64,000 nt of DNA from Enterobacteriaceae bacterium UBA7338 (GCA_002480085.1 DKPJ01000011.1:62001-126000); one strand, 5' to 3'. Positions 18,105 to 27,299 are shown, counted from the stretch's first letter. Numbers and translations: made by a program. The notes: a model not told the origin generated them from the sequence alone.

Positions 18105-20221
18105 TGCTGCAGCTGGCAGATCTCCGGCAGTAGCCCAATCAGCAGGCCTATCTGCTGCAGGACCAGCGGGGCTTTGCTTTTAGGATCGGGTTCAAGCTGG
18201 CGGATCCGCTCGGAGAGTGCCGCAAGCTGCTGCCCAACCCGAGCTTCATCGGCAGGCTGATGGTGCAGGGCATCATCGACGTAGCAGACGGCGTCATCCA
18301 GCAGCTGCAAAATTTCCGGCTGCTGGAGCTGCTCCCGGTGCGCTCCCAGCGTAGAGATGTAGCTGGTAAAGGTGTGGTTCAGGCAGAGCAGGCGAAAGGC
18401 GACGTCCCGCATCTCCGGCGTGGCGTCCGGCTCGGTGGACATATTTGACACCAGCGACGCCAGCTCCGCATCGCCATTGTGGGCGTAGCGCCGGGCAATA
18501 CGGTACGCCAGGCGGTTATCCCGCCCCTGATGGTACTGCTCCAGAATGGCATCCAGATAGCGACAGTTGGCCTCCAGCGCGCGTTCCAGCACCCGCGGGA
18601 GGTTACGAAAGCGCCAGTCCGGCCAGATGAAGCTCACCGCCGCCCAGGCGATGGCGCAGCCGATCAGCGTATCGATAATACGCGGGATCGCCACCTCAAA
18701 GCCCTCACCGAGCAGGTTGAAGCAGAGCAACACCAGCAGGGTGATAAACATCGTAGCATGAGCGTACTGCACGTTGCGGAAGGCGAAAAAGAGCACCCCG
18801 GCGATGACAATCAGCACTAGCTGTCCCTCCAGCGAAGGGACAAAAAGCAGCACAGGCAGCCCCACCGCCACGCCGACCAGCGTGCCGATGATACGCAGCG
18901 TCAGGCGATGACGGGTCGCGTTATAGTTTGGCTGGCAGACAAACAGGCTGGTCAGCAGGATCCAGTAGCCGTGCTGTAACCCGGTCAGCTGAATAAAGGC
19001 GTAGCCCAGGCAGAGCACCACCGACATTCGCACCGCATGGCGAAACAGGGCCGATTCCGGGGTCAGGTTACGCTTCAGACGCTGCCAGATATCGTCCAGG
19101 CCGGTCAAACTGTCATCGGCAAGTTCGTTCTCGGTACTCTGCGGCTGCTGCATCAGCGCCTGCTCAGACTCGATGGTCGCCAGCTGGGCGTCAATAGCCC
19201 GTAGGTTATCCCGCACAAAGCTCAGGGCCTCGATATAGTCGGTAGAGATACCCTGGGCGCGAGCGTGCTCAAGCGCTGCGTCAAGATGGGCAAAAGCACG
19301 CTCAAATTGCGGGTCGTGCTGATACGGCTCGCGCAGCAGAATAGCCCGTGAGAGCCGGGCGCAGGCCTGGGCCTGCATAGAGAGCATTCGCTGAAAGCGA
19401 AACATCAAGGAGCTATGGCGAAAGCGCTCGCGCAGGGCGTGGTATTGAATATGCGACGAGCTGGCGCGCTCGTGGATATCCTGGGCGACGAAATAGTAGT
19501 GCAGCGTGCGCCGGGTGCCGCGCTGGCCGCGATCCCCCCGCAGCCTGGTCAGCAGCGAGGCCTTGGTCTGGTTGAGCGTCGCCACCAGCTGGCCATTGGC
19601 CTGGGCCAGATCGTAGAGCGGGGCCTCGCTCTCGTGCTCATCATCATAATCCGGGTCGAAAAGGCGCGATTTCTGCTCCAGATAGTTCGCCAGCTGGGCG
19701 TAGCAGCGGGAGAGGTTGTCCTGGAGAGGGCGCACCGGAAACACCAGATGCCCCACCAGCGTCAGCAGGCTAAACCACACCGCCCCCGCCAGCAGCAGCA
19801 ATGGCTGCTGGTACCACTGGTCAAAGAGCGAGATCCCCAGCATGGTGTAGATAGCGATCAGCAGCGCGCCAAAGGCGATGGTGGCATAGCGCTGCCCGAG
19901 GCCGCCCAGCAGGATAAACCCGCAGGTAGAGACGATAAGCCCGAGGGCAAACAGCCACGGCCAGGGAAAGAGCAGCTCCACCGAGGCCGAGGCGATAAAG
20001 AACGAGACCAGGGTGATGACCAGGTTGCGCAGCCGCCCGGTTAGCCGATCGTCAAGATCGGCCAGCGCGGCGGCCACCACGCCCAGGGTCAGCGGGATCG
20101 TGAGCTTCACCTCGCCCAGCCACCAGGGCAGGGCAACCGTACCGCTCAGGGCGATAAAAATCCTGACGTTATAGAGCCAGGCACTGTTCCATGTGTAACG
20201 GCGAAGCAGGGGGCTTAACAT
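18089..20221 (-). CDS. yccS: FUSC-family inner-membrane protein YccS
   Basis: This is a 710-residue inner-membrane protein of the aromatic-acid-exporter/FUSC type, close to E. coli YccS (717). It has a repeated layout: an N-terminal group of hydrophobic helices (about residues 18-160), a long cytoplasmic helical region, a second group of helices (about 395-520), and a cytoplasmic tail. It probably forms an operon with yccF, 20 bp upstream on the same strand. Its transport substrate is unknown. Confidence 0.9.
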   Translation of the reverse strand: MLSPLLRRYTWNSAWLYNVRIFIALSGTVALPWWLGEVKLTIPLTLGVVAAALADLDDRLTGRLRNLVITLVSFFIASASVELLFPWPWLFALGLIVSTCGFILLGGLGQRYATIAFGALLIAIYTMLGISLFDQWYQQPLLLLAGAVWFSLLTLVGHLVFPVRPLQDNLSRCYAQLANYLEQKSRLFDPDYDDEHESEAPLYDLAQANGQLVATLNQTKASLLTRLRGDRGQRGTRRTLHYYFVAQDIHERASSSHIQYHALRERFRHSSLMFRFQRMLSMQAQACARLSRAILLREPYQHDPQFERAFAHLDAALEHARAQGISTDYIEALSFVRDNLRAIDAQLATIESEQALMQQPQSTENELADDSLTGLDDIWQRLKRNLTPESALFRHAVRMSVVLCLGYAFIQLTGLQHGYWILLTSLFVCQPNYNATRHRLTLRIIGTLVGVAVGLPVLLFVPSLEGQLVLIVIAGVLFFAFRNVQYAHATMFITLLVLLCFNLLGEGFEVAIPRIIDTLIGCAIAWAAVSFIWPDWRFRNLPRVLERALEANCRYLDAILEQYHQGRDNRLAYRIARRYAHNGDAELASLVSNMSTEPDATPEMRDVAFRLLCLNHTFTSYISTLGAHREQLQQPEILQLLDDAVCYVDDALHHQPADEARVGQQLAALSERIRQLEPDPKSKAPLVLQQIGLLIGLLPEICQLQHQVPR

Positions 20222-20241
20222 GAGCTACGCGTCCTTTCTGG

Positions 20242-20685
20242 TTAAAACCGCGCCCGGGCGTTGGCTTCACGGGCAGCCTGCGCCGTCTCAACCGACACGA
20301 CACGCCGTCCAACCGGCCACAGGGCAATGGCGGCAATTTTAAAGTTAGCGATGCCCACCGGAATGCCGATGATGGTCAGGCACTGGGCGATCCCGGCCAG
20401 GATATGCATCACACACAGCCACCAGCCGAAGAGCACCAGCCAGAAAATATTCAGCAGCGTGCCGCCGGTGTTCAACAATACGTTACGGCGGGACGGATCA
20501 AGTTCATCAACGTGTACCGCCTCGTTGCCGTAAGGCAGCAGCGACAGTTTGGTAATCTCCCAGCATGAGCGGGTCAGCGGCAGCGTAAAGATGAAGATGA
20601 TGCTCAGCAGCGTCGCCACAATCCAGGCCAGCGTCGTAGCAAAGCCGCCCAGGAAGAAGTTAAGAATATTCAGTACAGTACGCAT
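20242..20685 (-). CDS. yccF: YccF-family inner-membrane protein
   Basis: A 147-residue inner-membrane protein with two YccF-domain repeats, each with hydrophobic helices (LNFFLGGFATTLAWIVATLL; LNIFWLVLFGWWLCVMHIL) and the conserved GIPVGIANFKIAAIALWPVGRRVV near the C-terminus. It matches E. coli YccF (148 residues). It is likely transcribed with yccS. The function is not established. Confidence 0.9.
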   Translation of the reverse strand: MRTVLNILNFFLGGFATTLAWIVATLLSIIFIFTLPLTRSCWEITKLSLLPYGNEAVHVDELDPSRRNVLLNTGGTLLNIFWLVLFGWWLCVMHILAGIAQCLTIIGIPVGIANFKIAAIALWPVGRRVVSVETAQAAREANARARF

Positions 20686-20808
20686 AGATCCTCGATGTTG
20701 TCTGCCATGTGAGAAAGGCCCGCTAAGTGTAACGTCTTTTTACGCTGGAGCGTAAATTCTCTGGCGGGTACACTGACGGCAACGTTATGACCAAAGAAAC
20801 GGCACATC

Positions 20809-22863
20809 ATGGAACTGAAAGCGACTTCACTCGGAAAACGTCTGGCCCAACACCCCTATGACCGGGCGATCATGCTTCACGCAGGCATAAAGGTTTCCGG
20901 CGATCGCCATGAGTACCTCATTCCCTATAATCAACTTTTGGCCGTCGTCTGCAAGCGTGGACTGGTCTGGGGTGAGCTGGAGTTCGTGCTGGACGATGAC
21001 AAAGTGGTGCGCCTGCACGGCACCGAGTGGGCGCAGACCCAGCAGTTCTGGCAGCATCTCAACGCCCACTGGCAGGCATGGAGCAGCCAGATGAGCGAGG
21101 TGGCCGCGGGCGTATTGCAGGAGACGGTAGAGACCCTCTCCAGCGGCATGAAGGCCAGCCGATGGCTCACCCGCCAGCAGACCACGGGCCTGCAGGATCG
21201 GATCCGTAGCGCCTTTGCAGCGCTGCCGCTGCCGCTGGCCCGTCTCGACGAGTTCGACAACTGTCGCGAGGCGTGGCGGCAGTGTCAGAGCTGGCTGGTG
21301 GACGTAGAGGCCAGCCGGGCAGCGCATAACCGGGAGTACACCCGCAAAATGCTGGTTCAGTACGCGCCGTTTTTTGCCAGCGTCGAATCCTCACCGCTCA
21401 ATCCGGCCCAGGCGGAGGCGGTGGTGAACGGCGAGCAGTCGCTGCTGGTGCTGGCGGGGGCAGGCAGCGGCAAGACTTCGGTGCTGGTGGCTCGTGCGGG
21501 CTGGCTATTGATGCGCGGTGAAGCGGCAGCGGATCAGATCCTGCTTCTGGCCTTTGGCCGAAAAGCGGCTGATGAGATGGACGATCGTATCCGCGAGCGG
21601 CTGAACACCGATGAGATTGCCGCTCAGACCTTCCATGCCCTGGCGCTCGCCATCATTCAGCACGGCAGCAAAAAGGTGCCCACCGTCAGCGCGCTAGAGA
21701 ACGATACCGACGCCCGTCAGGCCCTGTTTATCGAGGCCTGGCAGCAGCAGTGCAGCGAGAAAAAAGCCCAGGCGAAGGGCTGGCGGCAGTGGCTGGAGGA
21801 GGAGCTGGAGTGGGAGGTGCCCGAGGGCAACTTCTGGGACGATAAGCCCCTACAGCGTCGCCTTGCCGCACGGCTCGATCGCTGGGTCAGCCTGATGCGC
21901 ATGCACGGCGGTGCCCAGGCGGAGATGATCGCCAGCGCGCCGGAGGAGGTGCGTAACCTGTTCTCAAAGCGGGTGAAGCTAATGGCCCCGCTGCTCAAGG
22001 CGTGGAAAACGGCGCTCAAGGCGGAAAACGCCGTCGATTTCTCCGGCCTGATCCACCAGGCAATCCATATTCTGGAGAAGGGACGCTTTATTAGTCCCTG
22101 GAAGCATATTCTGGTGGATGAGTTTCAGGATATCTCTCCCCAGCGAGCGGCGCTGCTGGCGGCGCTGCGCAAGCAGAACTCAAACACCACGCTCTTTGCC
22201 GTTGGCGATGACTGGCAGGCGATCTATCGCTTTAGCGGGGCGCAGCTCTCCCTGACCACCGCGTTTCATCACTACTTTGGCGAGGGGGAGAGCTGCGTGC
22301 TGGATACCACCTACCGCTTTACCCACCGTATCGGCGACGTGGCCAACCGCTTTATCCAGCAGAACCCGCACCAGCTCAGAAAGCCGCTCAATAGCCTGGC
22401 GGCAGGGGATAAAAACGCCGTGACGCTGCTGGCCGAGGATCGGCTCGACGCTCTGCTCGATAAGCTCAGCGGCTACGCGAAGCCTGACGAGCGGATCCTG
22501 CTGCTGGCACGCTATCACTACCTCAAGCCGGCGGTGCTAGAGAAGGCCGCGACCCGCTGGCCACAGCTGACGCTCGATTTTATGACCATCCACGCCAGTA
22601 AGGGGCAGCAGGCGGACTATGTCATTGTGCTGGGGCTGCAGGAGGGCAAGGAGGGCTTTCCGGCCCCGGCGCGGGAGTCGATTATGGAGCAGGCGCTGCT
22701 GCCTGCGCCGGAGGATTATCCGGACGCCGAGGAGCGCCGTCTGCTCTACGTGGCGCTGACCCGCGCCCGCAAGCGCGTCTGGCTGCTGTTCAGTAAAGAG
22801 GCGCCGTCGCCGTTTGTGGAAGATTTAAAAGAGTTAGGCGTAACGGTAGTGCGCAAACCGTGA
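20809..22863 (+). CDS. helD: DNA helicase IV (UvrD/Rep superfamily 1)
   Basis: Helicase IV is a 3'-5' DNA helicase with a role in recombination. The 684-residue product equals E. coli HelD. It has an N-terminal extension (1-190), Walker A GAGSGKT at 217-223, the DEFQD motif II near 430 (HILVDEFQDISPQ), motif III GDDWQAIYRFSGA, and motif VI VALTRARKRV near the C-terminus. A REP element follows. Confidence 0.95.
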   Translation: MELKATSLGKRLAQHPYDRAIMLHAGIKVSGDRHEYLIPYNQLLAVVCKRGLVWGELEFVLDDDKVVRLHGTEWAQTQQFWQHLNAHWQAWSSQMSEVAAGVLQETVETLSSGMKASRWLTRQQTTGLQDRIRSAFAALPLPLARLDEFDNCREAWRQCQSWLVDVEASRAAHNREYTRKMLVQYAPFFASVESSPLNPAQAEAVVNGEQSLLVLAGAGSGKTSVLVARAGWLLMRGEAAADQILLLAFGRKAADEMDDRIRERLNTDEIAAQTFHALALAIIQHGSKKVPTVSALENDTDARQALFIEAWQQQCSEKKAQAKGWRQWLEEELEWEVPEGNFWDDKPLQRRLAARLDRWVSLMRMHGGAQAEMIASAPEEVRNLFSKRVKLMAPLLKAWKTALKAENAVDFSGLIHQAIHILEKGRFISPWKHILVDEFQDISPQRAALLAALRKQNSNTTLFAVGDDWQAIYRFSGAQLSLTTAFHHYFGEGESCVLDTTYRFTHRIGDVANRFIQQNPHQLRKPLNSLAAGDKNAVTLLAEDRLDALLDKLSGYAKPDERILLLARYHYLKPAVLEKAATRWPQLTLDFMTIHASKGQQADYVIVLGLQEGKEGFPAPARESIMEQALLPAPEDYPDAEERRLLYVALTRARKRVWLLFSKEAPSPFVEDLKELGVTVVRKP

Positions 22864-22866
22864 TTT

Positions 22867-22900
22867 TGTAGGCCGGGTAAGCGTAAGCGCCACCCGGCGG
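22867..22900. repeat. REP-type palindromic element
   Basis: TGTAGGCCGGGTAAGCGTAA continues into CGCCACCCGGCGG. The inverted arms GCCGGGT (22872-22878) and ACCCGGC (22892-22898) are typical of enterobacterial REP sequences between convergent genes. Two more copies occur at 51171-51251. Confidence 0.8.
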
Positions 22901-22905
22901 TTGCA

Positions 22906-23364
22906 CTATTTCAGGCGATCGGCCAGATAGCGTTTATAGTCAGGGATCTGAATATCAAAGCTTTCACCGAAGTGCGCCGACTCAATGATAAAGTCCGCAG
23001 TGGAGACGTTGGTCGCCACCGGGATATTCCACACCGTGGCCAGGCGCAGCAGGGCTTTCACGTCCGGATCGTGCGGCACGGCGTTGAGCGGATCCCAGAA
23101 GAAGATCAGCACGTCGATTTTACTCTCAGAGATTAACGCACCCACCTGCTGGTCGCCGCCCATCGGCCCGCTCAGCATGGCGTTGACCGGCAGGCCGGTA
23201 GCGCGCTGGATCAGGTTACCCGTTGTGCCGGTGGCATACAGCTCGTGCTGGGCCAGCAGGGCGTGATGGCGCTCAACCCAGTTCATTAGCATTGTTTTGC
23301 AGTGATCGTGAGCCACCAGCGCAATATGTTTCCGCGCCGGAAGCGTACGTGTCGTCAGTTCCAT
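22906..23364 (-). CDS. mgsA: Methylglyoxal synthase
   Basis: MgsA turns dihydroxyacetone phosphate into methylglyoxal and phosphate, a bypass of lower glycolysis under phosphate limitation. The 152 residues equal E. coli. The catalytic residues are in register: Asp71 in GGDQQ, Asp91, His98 and Asp101 in FFWDPLNAVPHDPDV. The gene is monocistronic and converges with helD. Confidence 0.97.
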   Translation of the reverse strand: MELTTRTLPARKHIALVAHDHCKTMLMNWVERHHALLAQHELYATGTTGNLIQRATGLPVNAMLSGPMGGDQQVGALISESKIDVLIFFWDPLNAVPHDPDVKALLRLATVWNIPVATNVSTADFIIESAHFGESFDIQIPDYKRYLADRLK

Positions 23365-23475
23365 AATCCGTTTCCATTATTGAATTTTGCTACAGATTAC
23401 TGGAAGCGTTTGATGCTGCAAGAGAAAGGCGTAAAAAAAGCGCGGCGGGAAAAGGGAATGTGATTTAACGCACCC

Positions 23476-24132
23476 TCAGGAGGGGGGCTGCAGTTTTACC
23501 CACTCCATAAAGCGGCTGCGGGTTTGCGGATCGGCCTGCTGATACCAGTACTTCAGCCGCTGCTCGGTCAGATCCTGCGATGGCGGCACGTCCAGCTCCG
23601 ATACGCTGGAGAGCAGGGTGCGGTCATCCGCCATTTTATTGGCGAACTGCGGCAGCGAAGCGTGATGCCCCTGTTTGTTATAGCGTTCGGTATCCCGTTC
23701 ATAGTCGATCCCCTCCGGCGTCTCCGTGACCGGCAGAATATCAATTCTGGCGGGAATAGGGACGGCATGACCATCCAGCAGCGAGATCTGCGGCGCGGCG
23801 TCAAACATCTCGGACTCTCGCTGCGTCTCCAGCCGGGGCAGCGTTACGTTAACCAGATTGATAGAGCGAGTATTGAAGCTGACGATCAGCGGCGGGGAGA
23901 TCCACAGCCGCTGCTCGCGGTTGCTCATACGAATGCTTTTTTCCACACGAAACACCAGCTGGTGCGGACCATTCTCCAGCTCAATACTTCCCGCGCCGCG
24001 CAGCAGCGAGCTGGAGACCTTTTTGCCGTCGAGGATCAGCAGGTCGATCTCCGTTGCCAGGCGCAGGGTCGTTGCAAAAGCGGTAACCGGCATTAAGCAG
24101 ACAATCAGTGCGGTGGCAAAGCCGGCTCTCAT
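23476..24132 (-). CDS. csgI: Curli-associated periplasmic protein CsgI (YccT)
   Basis: A 218-residue DUF2057 protein with the signal peptide MRAGFATALIVCLMPVTAFA. The E. coli homologue YccT/CsgI inhibits curlin (CsgA) polymerisation in the periplasm. The start at 24132 is preceded by GGAG with five bases of spacing. The 16 residues upstream in the open frame are leader. The conserved LILDGKKVSSSLLRGAGSIE and LPQFANKMADDRTLLSSVSE are present. Confidence 0.88.
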   Translation of the reverse strand: MRAGFATALIVCLMPVTAFATTLRLATEIDLLILDGKKVSSSLLRGAGSIELENGPHQLVFRVEKSIRMSNREQRLWISPPLIVSFNTRSINLVNVTLPRLETQRESEMFDAAPQISLLDGHAVPIPARIDILPVTETPEGIDYERDTERYNKQGHHASLPQFANKMADDRTLLSSVSELDVPPSQDLTEQRLKYWYQQADPQTRSRFMEWVKLQPPS

Positions 24133-24298
24133 AAAATCTCCGCTGTTTTTGAGGGTTAAAAGCGTGTCTGAACATGTCAAAAAGTATGCCTAGTAACATA
24201 TAGAGTTATGCCTCCCATTACCCTCATGCAGAGGTATGGGATAGATGGTTGTCCGTCCCGGTTTGGCATACACTTGAGAAAAACGCCTGGAGATGATT

Positions 24299-24712
24299 AT
24301 GAAAGAGACCGATATTGCTGGCATTCTGAAATCAACCCACACCATTGCGCTGGTGGGCGCAAGCGACAAGCCCGACCGTCCCAGTTACCGGGTGATGAAA
24401 TACCTGCTCGATCAGGGCTATCACGTGATCCCGGTGTCGCCGAAGGTGGCGGGGAAGACGCTGCTGGGTCAGCAGGGCTATGCGACGCTGGCCGAGATCC
24501 CAGAGAAGGTCGATATGGTTGACGTGTTCCGGCAGTCGGAGGCGGCCTGGGGAGTAGCGCAGGAGGCGATTGCCATTGGGGCGCAGACGCTATGGCTACA
24601 GCTGGGGGTGATCAACGAGCAGGCTGCGGTACTGGCACGTGATGCGGGGCTAAACGTGGTGATGGATCGCTGCCCGGCGATTGAGATCCCACGCCTGGGG
24701 CTTACTCGCTAA
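24299..24712 (+). CDS. yccU: CoA-binding domain protein YccU
   Basis: A 137-residue Rossmann-fold CoA-binding protein, the same length as E. coli YccU. The motifs IALVGASDKPDRPSYRVMKYL and VIPVSPK are visible. The start at 24299 is chosen because GGAG (24289-24292) lies six bases upstream; the ATG at 24293 overlaps that spacing. The cellular role is unknown. It converges with hspQ. Confidence 0.9.
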   Translation: MKETDIAGILKSTHTIALVGASDKPDRPSYRVMKYLLDQGYHVIPVSPKVAGKTLLGQQGYATLAEIPEKVDMVDVFRQSEAAWGVAQEAIAIGAQTLWLQLGVINEQAAVLARDAGLNVVMDRCPAIEIPRLGLTR

Positions 24713-24716
24713 TAAA

Positions 24717-24740
24717 AAGACCCCGCTCTGGCGGGGTCTT
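24717..24740. terminator. Terminator between yccU and hspQ
   Basis: The 10-bp stem AAGACCCCGC/GCGGGGTCTT with the loop TCTG follows the hspQ stop by one base on the minus strand and is followed there by a T-run. It also lies four bases after the yccU stop. Confidence 0.85.
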
Positions 24741-24741
24741 A

Positions 24742-25059
24742 TCAGTTGCGCAGCCGGGGTGCCTGGAGCTGTTTGCGGATAGAGCGCGCCAGCTCATCCA
24801 TCGAAGGCTGTTCCGGATGTTCATCCTGCACTTCGCTGCTAAGCTGAGCTTCGGCGAGATAGGTGTGCACCGGCTGTCCGTCATCATCTTCCATCACGAC
24901 GTGATACCACGGGGCGACGCGCAGATCCGGGTTAACGGCCAGCTCGTCAGCTGAGGGTTCATCAAGGGAGTATTCCGGGTCGATATCCACTACCACGCCC
25001 AAAAATCCTAGCAGGGAGTGGCGCACCTGCTGGCCAATGCCGTATTTGCTGGCAATCAT
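24742..25059 (-). CDS. hspQ: Heat shock protein HspQ
   Basis: HspQ is a small hemimethylated-DNA-binding-fold protein, 105 residues as in E. coli. It promotes degradation of mutant DnaA and acts as a specificity factor for Lon. The core HSLLGFLGVVVDIDPEYSL and PWYHVVMEDDDGQPVHTYLAE is conserved. GGAGG five bases before the ATG at 25059 decides the start over the GTG at 25065. It is heat-induced in E. coli; I did not identify the sigma-32 promoter here. Confidence 0.93.
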   Translation of the reverse strand: MIASKYGIGQQVRHSLLGFLGVVVDIDPEYSLDEPSADELAVNPDLRVAPWYHVVMEDDDGQPVHTYLAEAQLSSEVQDEHPEQPSMDELARSIRKQLQAPRLRN

Positions 25060-25118
25060 AGTCACCTCCAGGAAACAGTACTTATCCCCAATATGGGGAT
25101 AAGGTTCCAGAATTCAAG

Positions 25119-26309
25119 CTACATGACGCGACAGGCAAACCCTTTAAGATACAGTCCTTCCGGGTAGGGAGCGATCACCGGGTGATCGGCGGCCTGACGG
25201 AACTGCTCTATAAATTGTACATCACGACCCGCATCTATTGCGGCATCAGCGATGATTTTCTGAAATAAATCGGTGGTCATCAGGCCCGAGCAGGAGAAGG
25301 TCAGCAGCACGCCGCCAGGATTCAACAGTTGGATCGCCAGCATATTGATATCTTTATAACCACGGCAGGCACCCATCAGCTGGCTTTTGTTCTCCACGAA
25401 CTTAGGCGGATCCATCACAATCACGTCGAACTTCTCGCCGTTATCACGATACTTGCGCAGCAGCTTGAAGACGTCATCGCGTACAAACTCCGCTTTGCTC
25501 AGATCGAGCTGGTTCAGCTCCACGTTCTGCTTCGCGACGTCCAGCGCTTCCTGGGAGGTATCGACGCTCACGACCTGAGCGCAGCCGCCCATCAGCGCGG
25601 AGACGGCAAATCCACCGGTGTAGGAGAAGCAGTTCAGCACGCGCTTATCCGCAACATACTGGCGGGTTGCCAGACGGCTGTCGCGCTGGTCGAGGTAGTA
25701 ACCGGTCTTGTGCCCGGCCTGGATATCTACCAGCAGCTTCATGCCGTTCTCTTCAATCGGCAGCAGCGGCGGCGGCAGCTCACCGCTTACCGGCCCCTGG
25801 GTCAGCTCCATGCCCTCTTTTTTACGCACTGCGACGTCGCTGCGATCGTAAATGGCGCACTCGGGGTAGTGCTCCTGCAGGGCTGCCACCAGCGCCGGGC
25901 GCTGATACTCTGCGCCCGCGCTCAGTAGCTGCAGCACCAGAAAGTTGCCGAAGCGGTCGATAGTGACGCCGGGCAGGCCGTCAGACTCCCCGGCGATCAG
26001 GCGATAGCTGTCGAGGCCATCGCGCTTCGCCAGCCAGTCGCGCCACTGCTGAGCCTGCGCCAGACGGCGGCTAAAGAAGGCGATATCCACGCTTTCATTT
26101 TTATCGAACGTCCAGACGCGGGCGCGGATCTGCGAGGCAGGGGAGTATGCGCCGCGGGCTAACCATTTTCCCTGATGGTCAACGATATCAACGGTTTCAC
26201 CGAGGCTGGCTTTGCCCTCCATGCGGGCAACCGCACCGGAGAAGACCCAGGGATGACGGCGCAGCAACGACTTCTCGCGCCCTTTGGCTAACACTAAACG
26301 TACGCTCAT
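25119..26309 (-). CDS. rlmI: 23S rRNA m5C1962 methyltransferase RlmI
   Basis: RlmI methylates C1962 of 23S rRNA. The 396-residue product equals E. coli RlmI when started at MSVRLVLAKGREKSLLRRH. The 13 codons upstream in the open frame are leader. It has an N-terminal PUA domain (HPWVFSGAVARM), an EEHEE-like middle part, and a Rossmann methyltransferase (LNCFSYTGGFAVSALMGG; VMDPPKF; CSGLM). A minus-strand terminator 84 bp upstream of its start isolates it from anything transcribed further upstream. Confidence 0.96.
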   Translation of the reverse strand: MSVRLVLAKGREKSLLRRHPWVFSGAVARMEGKASLGETVDIVDHQGKWLARGAYSPASQIRARVWTFDKNESVDIAFFSRRLAQAQQWRDWLAKRDGLDSYRLIAGESDGLPGVTIDRFGNFLVLQLLSAGAEYQRPALVAALQEHYPECAIYDRSDVAVRKKEGMELTQGPVSGELPPPLLPIEENGMKLLVDIQAGHKTGYYLDQRDSRLATRQYVADKRVLNCFSYTGGFAVSALMGGCAQVVSVDTSQEALDVAKQNVELNQLDLSKAEFVRDDVFKLLRKYRDNGEKFDVIVMDPPKFVENKSQLMGACRGYKDINMLAIQLLNPGGVLLTFSCSGLMTTDLFQKIIADAAIDAGRDVQFIEQFRQAADHPVIAPYPEGLYLKGFACRVM

Positions 26310-26392
26310 AATAAATTCTATTGTCTTTATGAAGAAAATGGCCGCCATTTTCCTGGGTTAGAGCAGGAAAAGCAATTCAGCAATCGGTGGGT

Positions 26393-26424
26393 AAAAAAAT
26401 GCCAGTACCATCAAGGTACTGGCA
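26393..26424 (-). terminator. Minus-strand intrinsic terminator upstream of rlmI
   Basis: The perfect 10-bp stem TGCCAGTACC/GGTACTGGCA with a 5-nt loop is followed, on the minus strand only, by seven T residues. No annotated minus-strand gene lies upstream. It must end a leader, antisense or small RNA. Confidence 0.8.
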
Positions 26425-26533
26425 AGACAGACAGGCAATGAGAGTTAATACTTTCAGTCTGGTATAGCAAAGCGAAGCGGTATGTAGGGAAAAGTCTGAT
26501 AGTAGCGTTGCGGAGTGACACAACCTGTCGCGG
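26393..26533 (-). ncRNA. Candidate small RNA or terminated leader upstream of rlmI
   Basis: A possible sigma-70 promoter reads TTGTTA (26568-26563), a 17-bp spacer, and TGTTAT (26545-26540) on the minus strand. It is followed about 110 bases later by the strong terminator at 26393-26424. A transcript of about 140 nt would result, with no convincing reading frame. I do not recognise it as a named enterobacterial sRNA. It could also be an attenuated rlmI leader or an antisense RNA to the start of the neighbouring EAL gene. Confidence 0.35.
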
Positions 26534-26567
26534 CCCTCAATAACATTGTTGTATACCCCCGATAACA

Positions 26568-27245
26568 ATGGATGAAAAGATGGCGACGGATGAGTATCAC
26601 TACCAGTTTATTGCAGAGCCTGTGACCTCTGTAGCGGGCCAGCTGCTGGGCGTTGAGATGCTCACTCAGCTGGAGAGTAAAGGTCTGCGCACGCTGCATC
26701 CTGAACTTATCATCAGCATGTGGCGTCCCGAGGCGAAACGCGATTTCCTCTATGCTCAGCTTTCTGCAATTGCGAAGCAGGCGGCCTGGATCCGCAGGCG
26801 CGGCATCTTTGTCTCGCTTCCTCTTTATGATGAAGAGTCGGCGGTGCTGCTCAGCTATGACGCTGCCCTGCGCGGAGCGTTGTCGGCGCTGCCCTTCGTT
26901 AAGCTGGCCCTTTCTGAGAAGATCTGTTCGGTACGGGATGAAATTACGGGAACGTCTAACGCTATCTGGCTGGGCGATCTTGGTAAGGGTAGTGCGGATG
27001 TATCGGGACTGGTCGCCCGTCGTTATGAGGCGGTAAAACTGGAAACCACCTTTTTTAATGATGAAATTGTTAAACCGACCTTTACCATACTGATTAAGAA
27101 CCTGAAAAAATATTGCGAGCGGATCATCGTTCAGGGCCTCGAAAACAGGCGCTATATTCCGGTTCTTCAGGAGGCGGGTATCTGGGGCGTGCAGGGCACG
27201 TTTTGTCGCCCGGTCCCTTTCCTGAAAGTACACACGTTAATGTAA
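26568..27245 (+). CDS. Degenerate EAL-domain protein, YdiV/RflP-like
   Basis: A 225-residue protein with a single EAL fold whose catalytic signatures are lost. EAL is GVEML, the metal-binding segments are absent, and the usual EGVE is QGLE near residue 200. The closest pattern I know is YdiV (RflP), a non-catalytic EAL protein that binds FlhDC and represses flagellar genes: compare IWLGDLGKGSADVSGL here with the VLGNLGAG region of YdiV. The start is uncertain: neither the ATG at 26568 nor the one at 26580 has a good ribosome site. It lies between rlmI and yccX, where E. coli has no such gene. Confidence 0.7.
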   Translation: MDEKMATDEYHYQFIAEPVTSVAGQLLGVEMLTQLESKGLRTLHPELIISMWRPEAKRDFLYAQLSAIAKQAAWIRRRGIFVSLPLYDEESAVLLSYDAALRGALSALPFVKLALSEKICSVRDEITGTSNAIWLGDLGKGSADVSGLVARRYEAVKLETTFFNDEIVKPTFTILIKNLKKYCERIIVQGLENRRYIPVLQEAGIWGVQGTFCRPVPFLKVHTLM

Positions 27246-27299
27246 GAAAAATTCTGCCAGCATACGCTACCCTTAGTGAATCAAAGAAGGAGTGTCATC

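Noticed and set aside
22867..22900. CRISPR-like repeat
   Set aside because: The three similar units are scattered, palindromic and without spacers; they are REP elements. No CRISPR array was seen anywhere.
26377..26568. 63-residue minus-strand frame over the candidate small RNA
   Set aside because: It runs through the terminator hairpin, has no ribosome site and resembles no known peptide.
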